Shown piece after piece: positions 9,172 through 12,254 of a DNA stretch of 12,254 nt. Origin of the DNA: Opitutales bacterium (GTDB taxonomy: Bacteria > Verrucomicrobiota > Verrucomicrobiia > Opitutales > Oceanipulchritudinaceae); NCBI GenBank assembly GCA_007123395.1, contig SKLD01000548.1, forward strand, positions 1-12,254, read 5' to 3'. The notes beneath the pieces are model-generated. The model ran no database searches. It was not told the origin of the DNA and was given only the letters and a program-made list of their open reading frames with translations. How positions within the stretch are numbered: the stretch's first letter is position 1; each line of letters starts with the position of its first letter. Made by a program: the position numbers and the translations under genes.

Positions 9172-9200
9172 AAGATAAACTACGGGACAAGGCACATCAA
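9172..9200 (-). promoter_or_regulatory. Predicted promoter of recC-recB-recD
   Basis: On the minus strand TTGATG (9200-9195) and TATCTT (9177-9172) stand 17 bases apart, each matching 4 of 6 positions of the sigma-70 consensus. Expected transcription starts near 9165, giving a leader of about 35 bases to the TTG or about 70 to the GTG. The -35 hexamer contains the TGA stop of the RAYT relic (9199-9197). This is the only AT-rich interval between the two genes, which supports the placement; it remains a prediction. Confidence 0.55.
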
Positions 9201-9539
9201 GATCCATTGCCCCGAAGTCTGCGCAGGTCGCGCAGGCTGCACAGCCCGCCCCAGACGCCCCCGCGCATCACCCTCGGCGGGGTCTTGCGCTTTCCATACG
9301 TTTCCGGATTGGTCCGCAGCCAGTCCTCCATCCACGTCTTGCCCCCGATCACCGCCCCGTCCGTAAGGTAGCGCACACGGCAGCGCAGCAACTGTGCCAG
9401 CGCCAGCTTCCCGCCCTCGCGCTCCACCGCCCACGCCTTCTCCAACTCCACCACCGCGCCACCGCCACGACGCGTCCGCGCCGCCTCCCCATACAACAGC
9501 TTCCGGTACCCACGCGCCTCCGCCCGCAGATCGTCGACG

Positions 9540-9836
9540 GAGAGGGGACATGGGCTTCGCGAGTGTCGCCGCAAGCGGCTCGGCACCTGTCCCCGGCCTT
9601 CCCCGGAGAGGGGACATTCCTGTCCCCGGCTTCCCGAGGAGAGGGGACATGGGCTTCGCGAGTGTCGCCGCAAGCGGCTCGGCACCTGTCCCCGGCTTCC
9701 CGAGGAGAGGGGACATGGGCTTCGCGAGTGTCGCCGCAAGCGGCTCGGCACCTGTCCCCGGTCTCCCCCGGAAAGCGCACATGCGCTTCGCGGGTCTCGC
9801 CGCAAGCGGCTCGGCGCCGCTCCGCGTCCTTCCCCG
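9540..9836. repeat. Tandem REP-like array inside the RAYT relic, five units
   Basis: The unit begins GAGAGGGGACAT, ends CCTGTCCCCGGC, and has 7-base inverted ends GGGGACA/TGTCCCC. Full copies lie at 9540-9597, 9639-9696 and 9705-9762, almost identical. A 25-base copy at 9606-9630 consists of the two ends only, with the core missing. A diverged copy with altered ends lies at about 9770-9836. Start-to-start spacings are 66, 33, 66 and 66 bases, all multiples of three, so the RAYT frame reads through as a 22-residue peptide repeat containing VPSRLRRHSRSPCPLS. No variable spacers separate the units, so this is not CRISPR. Confidence 0.9.
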
Positions 9837-9959
9837 GAGTCCCAACCGCCCGATCCGCCCGCCACCCCACAGGAGCCGCGCGTTTCAGCCGCGGACACGT
9901 CTTTCGCGCCCGCCCCCGCACGGACCGACCCCTCCTCACCGCCGCCACCCGCATCCGAA

Positions 9960-9992
9960 CCCTCAACCCCCAAACCGTGAACCCCCGAACCC
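9960..9992 (-). other. G-rich tract able to form a G-quadruplex (minus strand)
   Basis: On the plus strand, C runs of 3, 5, 5 and 3 lie at 9960-9962, 9967-9971, 9982-9986 and 9990-9992, separated by 4, 10 and 3 bases. The RAYT coding strand therefore carries four G runs in 33 bases. It lies in the low-complexity insert between the conserved SGYGEAV block and the repeat array. The 10-base loop makes a stable quadruplex less certain. Confidence 0.4.
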
Positions 9993-10466
9993 AAAACCAC
10001 CAACCACCGCAGCAGCACATGCCCCTCCGGCTTCCCCTGCCCCACCGCCTCGCCGTAGCCGCTGAAACGGTAGTCCTTCGGGTCCTCCACGATCCCCGCG
10101 CGCACCGGGTTCAGATCGATATACGCCCCCACCACCGACAACGCGCGGCGCGTCGGCTCCACCAGCACTCCATAAAGCAATACGTCAACACCTCCACCCC
10201 GCAGAAATCCGCCACGCGCCCCAACAGCTCCCGGAATCCCTCCCGCCTCGTGTCCGTCAGCAAGCGCGCACGCCCGTTGATCCGGCTGACCACATGGTAA
10301 TACCCGTCGCACCCCTCCGGCGCGCAAGCCCGCGGCAACCGCCGCACCTTCCCCGGCACACGCCGCGCCACAACAGGATTCCCCGGCGCAGCCGCCGCTT
10401 CCCCGCCCCCGTCCGATTCCGTTTCCTTGCACATGCCGCCCACCCTGACTGGATTTCCCGGCGTGG

Positions 10467-10492
10467 CAATCGTTATTTACGTTGTATGTTAT
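10467..10492 (+). repeat. 26-base direct repeat, left copy
   Basis: It matches 11792-11817 at 22 of 26 positions, with an identical core of ATTTACGTTGTAT. It lies 33 bases upstream of the RAYT start. The two copies bracket the interval that contains vapBC and the IS1380-like remnant. Confidence 0.7.
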
Positions 10493-10507
10493 CCTTGTAT
10501 GTTATCC
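10482..10507 (+). repeat. Perfect 13-base tandem duplication
   Basis: TTGTATGTTATCC occurs twice back to back (10482-10494 and 10495-10507). The first copy overlaps the right end of the 26-base direct repeat. It may be a replication slip or a footprint of an insertion and excision at that site. Confidence 0.85.
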
Positions 10508-10791
10508 GAAGCGCCGCTTTTTCCCATGGTTCCGAGTACTGTCAGGTGGCCAGCTCTTCCTTGGATCAATTACGGCTTCCGCCTCGCCCGCACGCCGTTG
10601 CGCCAAGGGCTATGGCGGTGTCGGCGTTTTCGAAAAGTTCATTTCCTCCGCCGCGCTTTCGCTGTGGAAGGAGGCAGCCAGCTCGAATTTCAGAGAAGCC
10701 GGTGGCGAACGGTTGTCTGGTTCGCTTTCCAGCCGAGTCCTGTCGGTGCGCACACCATCCGCGAGCGGGCTGATGACGGCAGAAACCTGAC

Positions 10792-10820
10792 TTGACTTTG
10801 CGTGTCTCACGAGACACTTT
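10792..10820 (+). promoter_or_regulatory. Predicted promoter of the vapBC pair
   Basis: TTGACT (10792-10797) is a good -35 hexamer. Seventeen bases later lies CACTTT (10815-10820), a poor -10. Transcription would start at about 10827-10829, on or next to the antitoxin ATG at 10829, implying a nearly leaderless mRNA. The palindrome at 10802-10817 fills the spacer. Confidence 0.45.
10802..10817. promoter_or_regulatory. Palindromic operator of the toxin-antitoxin operon
   Basis: GTGTCTC and GAGACAC are perfect 7-base arms around AC. The site sits between the predicted -35 and -10, where a bound antitoxin or toxin-antitoxin complex would block RNA polymerase. Autorepression through such palindromes is usual for Phd/VapB-type antitoxins; binding here is inferred. 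Confidence 0.65.
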
Positions 10821-10828
10821 CAAGGTCA

Positions 10829-11095
10829 ATGGCAGACTTACAGATTCCCATTCGAGAACTGCATGCACGCACGGGGCACTACGTTCGCAAAGCGGCGGCC
10901 CACGGGAGCATATTAGTGACTCACCGGGGGCAACCGATGGCCGAGTTACGGCCTCTTTCCAAAGATCCGTCCGGTGCAACGGGCGCGAAGTGGAGTGAGC
11001 GGAAGCTCCTCGCGGATTTTGCCGCCGTTGAACATGAACCGGTGGGCGGATTGGACAGCAGCCTCGCCGTGGCCGAAGACCGTGACCAGGGCTGA
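10829..11095 (+). CDS. Phd/VapB-type antitoxin
   Basis: The 88-residue product would neutralise the PIN-domain toxin encoded directly downstream and repress the operon. Residues 3-42 (LQIPIRELHARTGHYVRKAA, then SILVTHRGQPMAEL) follow the Phd/YefM fold: a short strand, a helix beginning at the RELHAR segment, and the ILVTxRGxPMAxL hairpin that forms the DNA-binding dimer. The C-terminal half, including KWSERKLLADF and ending near AVAEDRDQG, resembles the toxin-wrapping tail of VapB-like proteins. I chose the ATG at 10829 because it follows AAGG and starts the conserved fold. The in-frame GTG at 10802 would begin inside the operator palindrome. Three bases separate its stop from the toxin ATG. 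Confidence 0.85.
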   Translation: MADLQIPIRELHARTGHYVRKAAAHGSILVTHRGQPMAELRPLSKDPSGATGAKWSERKLLADFAAVEHEPVGGLDSSLAVAEDRDQG

Positions 11096-11098
11096 CGG

Positions 11099-11545
11099 AT
11101 GGTCCGCTACTTTGACTCAGCCTACATCGCGAAGCTCTATTTGCTGGAACATGGCAGTGGGCCCGTGCGCGAACTGGCCGCAGACCTGAAGGCAATCGGC
11201 TGCTGCGCCCACGGTCGAGTTGAAGTCGCCTATGTCTTTCATCGCAAACTGCGCGAAGGAGCCATCGACCACGCGGGCCTCCAAGCGCGCATGGACCAGA
11301 TGCGCATGGACACAGCGGGCGGCTTTCTACGCTGGCTTCCAATGGATGGCGCCTTCTATGAGGCTGCCGCTGACAGCGTCCGTGAGTTGGCTTCCGATGT
11401 TTGGTTACGGGCCGCTGACGCGCTTCATCTAATGTGCGCGCGGGACAATGGATTCGAAACTGTTTTCTCAAATGATCGTCACTTATTAGCCGCCTGTCCG
11501 TATTTCGAACTCAAAGGCCGCGACGTGATCGGTTCCGCCGCTTGA
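11099..11545 (+). CDS. PIN-domain ribonuclease toxin (VapC family)
   Basis: VapC toxins are Mg2+-dependent RNases that typically cleave tRNA or rRNA and arrest growth when the antitoxin is lost. The 148-residue product has the PIN acidic residues in place: D6 in YFDSAYIAKLY, E42 in RVEVAYVFHRKL, D107 in RAADALHLM and D126 in FSNDRHLL. Length and motif order are normal for the family, so it should be active. Its ATG lies three bases after the antitoxin stop, with AGGG near -11, so the two are co-translated from the promoter upstream of the antitoxin. Base composition is somewhat less GC-rich than recBCD, compatible with acquisition. Target RNA cannot be read from the sequence. Confidence 0.9.
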   Translation: MVRYFDSAYIAKLYLLEHGSGPVRELAADLKAIGCCAHGRVEVAYVFHRKLREGAIDHAGLQARMDQMRMDTAGGFLRWLPMDGAFYEAAADSVRELASDVWLRAADALHLMCARDNGFETVFSNDRHLLAACPYFELKGRDVIGSAA

Positions 11546-11663
11546 GTGTGGTTTAGCGTGGTAACCCCTGCTTCCTGCTTCCGGTGCCGGCGGGCAATAG
11601 GCGGGCACCTGCTCCGATCCCCCCCCAAAAAAATCTGCGAAGCATCATGGAATAGTGTGAAAC

Positions 11664-11794
11664 GATGCCATTCGAAATCGGCCTGCCCGTGAGGAACATG
11701 GCTCGTTTTCGATTGTCTTCGATAAACCGGAGCTGTCATCGGACGCGGGGTTGTTGGCGGTGGCGCGTTTCGAGAAGGAAACGGGACTTGTCAA
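11664..11794 (+). pseudogene. N-terminal remnant of an IS1380-family transposase
   Basis: In the plus frame from 11664 the translation reads EEHGSFSIVFDKPELSSDAG, then LLAVARFEKETGLV. The pattern FD-x-PELSSDAGLL followed by a helix ending in GLV is the conserved N-terminus of IS1380-type DDE transposases. A stop (TGA, 11658-11660) lies just upstream with no start codon between, and the similarity ends near 11794, leaving about 44 residues of a protein normally over 400 long. The break coincides with the right copy of the 26-base direct repeat. Confidence 0.55.
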
Positions 11795-11817
11795 TGGTCA
11801 TTTACGTTGTATACTAT
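11792..11817 (+). repeat. 26-base direct repeat, right copy
   Basis: It matches 10467-10492 at 22 of 26 positions; mismatches are at positions 5, 8, 22 and 23 of the repeat. It starts where the IS1380-like similarity stops, so it marks a sequence junction. Confidence 0.7.
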
Positions 11818-11962
11818 TTTACCCAGAAGTTGGCGAGGCGGTTTCCTTCGTTGTAGGCGCGGGTAATTTCCACAAGATTGCGCTCAGTATCCGAAGTTAT
11901 GCAATTATCCGACCGAGGAATTTCATTTACAATATTTTGGGTCTCGCGGTAGATCTCCTGCA

Positions 11963-12254
11963 ATGAAAGTAGTACGCGAAAAGGTTTACCAGTGGCTTGA
12001 GCACTGTATGGTGGGCCCCTTTTCCTCACTGGATGATGATCAAGGCATTCGGTGTAAGCCTCTCGAACTCTACCCATGCGGTTTGCTTTTTCCTCCAGAT
12101 CCGGAAGAGGAGACGGATTTGATCGCCGTTGGCGATGCGGATGATTTGGCTGAAGATGATACGGAGGAGTATGGGACGCTCGATGACGAACCGAAAGAGG
12201 AAGCGGATAAGAAGAGGCGTGCCTATTACCGGCCACCCTCCGCGATCGGGCTGA
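11963..12254 (+). CDS. N-terminus of a probable DISARM-type defence helicase (DrmA-like), runs off the window
   Basis: An open frame of 97 codons starts at ATG 11963 and is still open at the right edge. No other start codon occurs in this frame back to a stop at 11864-11866. The translation has three parts. First comes a helical start (MKVVREKVYQWLEHCMVGPF), then IRCKPLELYPCGLLFPPD (29-46). Next is a strongly acidic linker (about 46-82). Last is YYRPPSAIGL (88-97). The order VR...GP, then I-x-x-x-P-x-x-x-Y-x-x-G-x-L-x-P, acidic insert, PPSxxGL is how I remember DrmA, the DISARM helicase, beginning. Helicase motifs would lie beyond the window, so the assignment rests on the N-terminus only. 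No strong Shine-Dalgarno is visible. It could also be another large defence helicase with a related N-terminal domain. Confidence 0.6.
   Translation, partial: MKVVREKVYQWLEHCMVGPFSSLDDDQGIRCKPLELYPCGLLFPPDPEEETDLIAVGDADDLAEDDTEEYGTLDDEPKEEADKKRRAYYRPPSAIGL

Larger units (their letters stand above)
9197..10434 (-). pseudogene. REP-associated tyrosine transposase (RAYT, IS200-like) with deleted catalytic core
   Basis: RAYTs are single-copy HUH-fold Y1 transposases that move REP palindromes. The N-terminal part, from ATG 10434, contains the family pattern YYHVVSRINGRARLLTD and FRELLGRVADFCGVEVLTYC, then FM at residues 87-88. The family would continue with an HxH motif (NHFHLL), but the frame instead runs into unrelated codons and stops near 10111. 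In another frame, from about 10169, the family resumes as VLVEPTRRAL, then YIDLNPVRAGIVEDPKDYRF and SGYGEAV. It ends with the conserved tail VRYLTDGAVIGGKT, KRKTPPRVMRGGVWGGLCSL and RDLRRL. The HxH and the catalytic tyrosine segment (about 100 residues by family knowledge) are therefore missing, with a frameshift at the junction. The C-terminal half contains an in-frame repeat array. It cannot be an active transposase; a frameshifted N-terminal peptide could still be made. Confidence 0.85.
10435..10791. other. Intergenic region between the RAYT relic and vapBC, no intact gene
   Basis: This stretch holds the divergent upstream regions of the RAYT (minus) and the toxin-antitoxin pair (plus). 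It contains one copy of a 26-base direct repeat (10467-10492) and a 13-base tandem duplication (10482-10507). At 10562-10597 a plus-strand frame reads WINYGFRLARTP, like the last residues of a formylglycine-generating-enzyme (SUMF1) domain, with nothing before it to match. From 10600 to 10790 I see open frames but no recognisable protein and no clear terminator. Confidence 0.5.
11546..11962. other. Gene-poor stretch between the toxin and the DrmA-like gene
   Basis: It contains, in order: a short imperfect hairpin (GGTGCC/GGCACC around 11581-11607) with no T run, a run of 8 C followed by 7 A near 11622-11636, an IS1380-like remnant (11664-11794), the right copy of the 26-base repeat, and an AT-richer stretch up to the next ATG. 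A plus-strand frame continues from the remnant to a TGA at 11964-11966, but beyond about 11795 it no longer resembles a transposase. A minus-strand frame at 11814-11960 reads like a protein tail. I see no clear promoter for the gene at 11963. Confidence 0.5.

Noticed and set aside
9540..9836. CRISPR array
   Set aside because: Units are contiguous, have no unique spacers, lie in a transposase gene, and share ends with a solitary element elsewhere.
9563..10300. Plus-strand open frame of about 245 codons across the repeat array
   Set aside because: It is antisense to the RAYT relic. Its repeats are only the other strand of the REP array, and the rest is proline- and arginine-rich without family features.
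10566..11471. Minus-strand open frame of 301 codons covering vapBC
   Set aside because: It is antisense to two well-recognised genes, has arginine- and cysteine-rich composition typical of a shadow frame, and shows no motif.
11581..11636. Rho-independent terminator after the toxin
   Set aside because: The stem is only 6 bases with a 15-base loop. It is followed by C and A runs rather than T, so it lacks the usual form on the plus strand.
11751..11966. Small gene overlapping the DrmA-like start by ATGA
   Set aside because: Its first codons belong to the IS1380-like remnant and the rest matches nothing. The overlap with the next ATG looks fortuitous.

Overview
This is a GC-rich bacterial window of 12,254 bases that carries a recombination-repair operon, decayed mobile DNA, a toxin-antitoxin pair, and the first codons of what looks like a phage-defence helicase. 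The source is most likely a member of the Verrucomicrobiota or a relative. The leftmost protein resembles secreted proteins common in that group, and the REP-associated transposase (RAYT) relic has the C-terminal signature of RAYTs common there. Both points are pattern recognition and no search was run.

Left edge (1-744): the 5' part of a secreted protein gene on the minus strand, then a non-coding interval holding one solitary copy of a REP-like element (623-676). Centre (745-9200): a compact minus-strand recC-recB-recD operon encoding all three RecBCD subunits. The genes are joined by two ATGA stop/start overlaps, and a candidate sigma-70-type promoter begins in the stop codon of the next gene upstream. 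The helicase and nuclease motifs are intact, so the enzyme should be functional.

Next (9197-10434): a RAYT gene that has lost the middle of its catalytic domain at one junction near 10170. Its C-terminal half carries a tandem array of the same REP-like element seen at 623-676. The repeat spacings are 66, 33, 66 and 66 bases, so the reading frame is kept.

Right part (10435-12254): an intergenic stretch, then a plus-strand vapBC-like pair (Phd-fold antitoxin, PIN-domain toxin) with a perfect palindrome inside its promoter, then a short IS1380-like transposase remnant. A 26-base direct repeat (22 of 26 identical) occurs once upstream of the RAYT and once where the IS1380 similarity stops, so it brackets the toxin-antitoxin pair. 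From 11963 to the edge runs the N-terminal 97 codons of a plus-strand gene whose conserved blocks resemble the N-terminus of DrmA, the helicase of DISARM-type defence. The most interesting system probably starts here and continues outside the window.

Together the right half reads as an accessory region with signs of rearrangement, next to a core repair operon.
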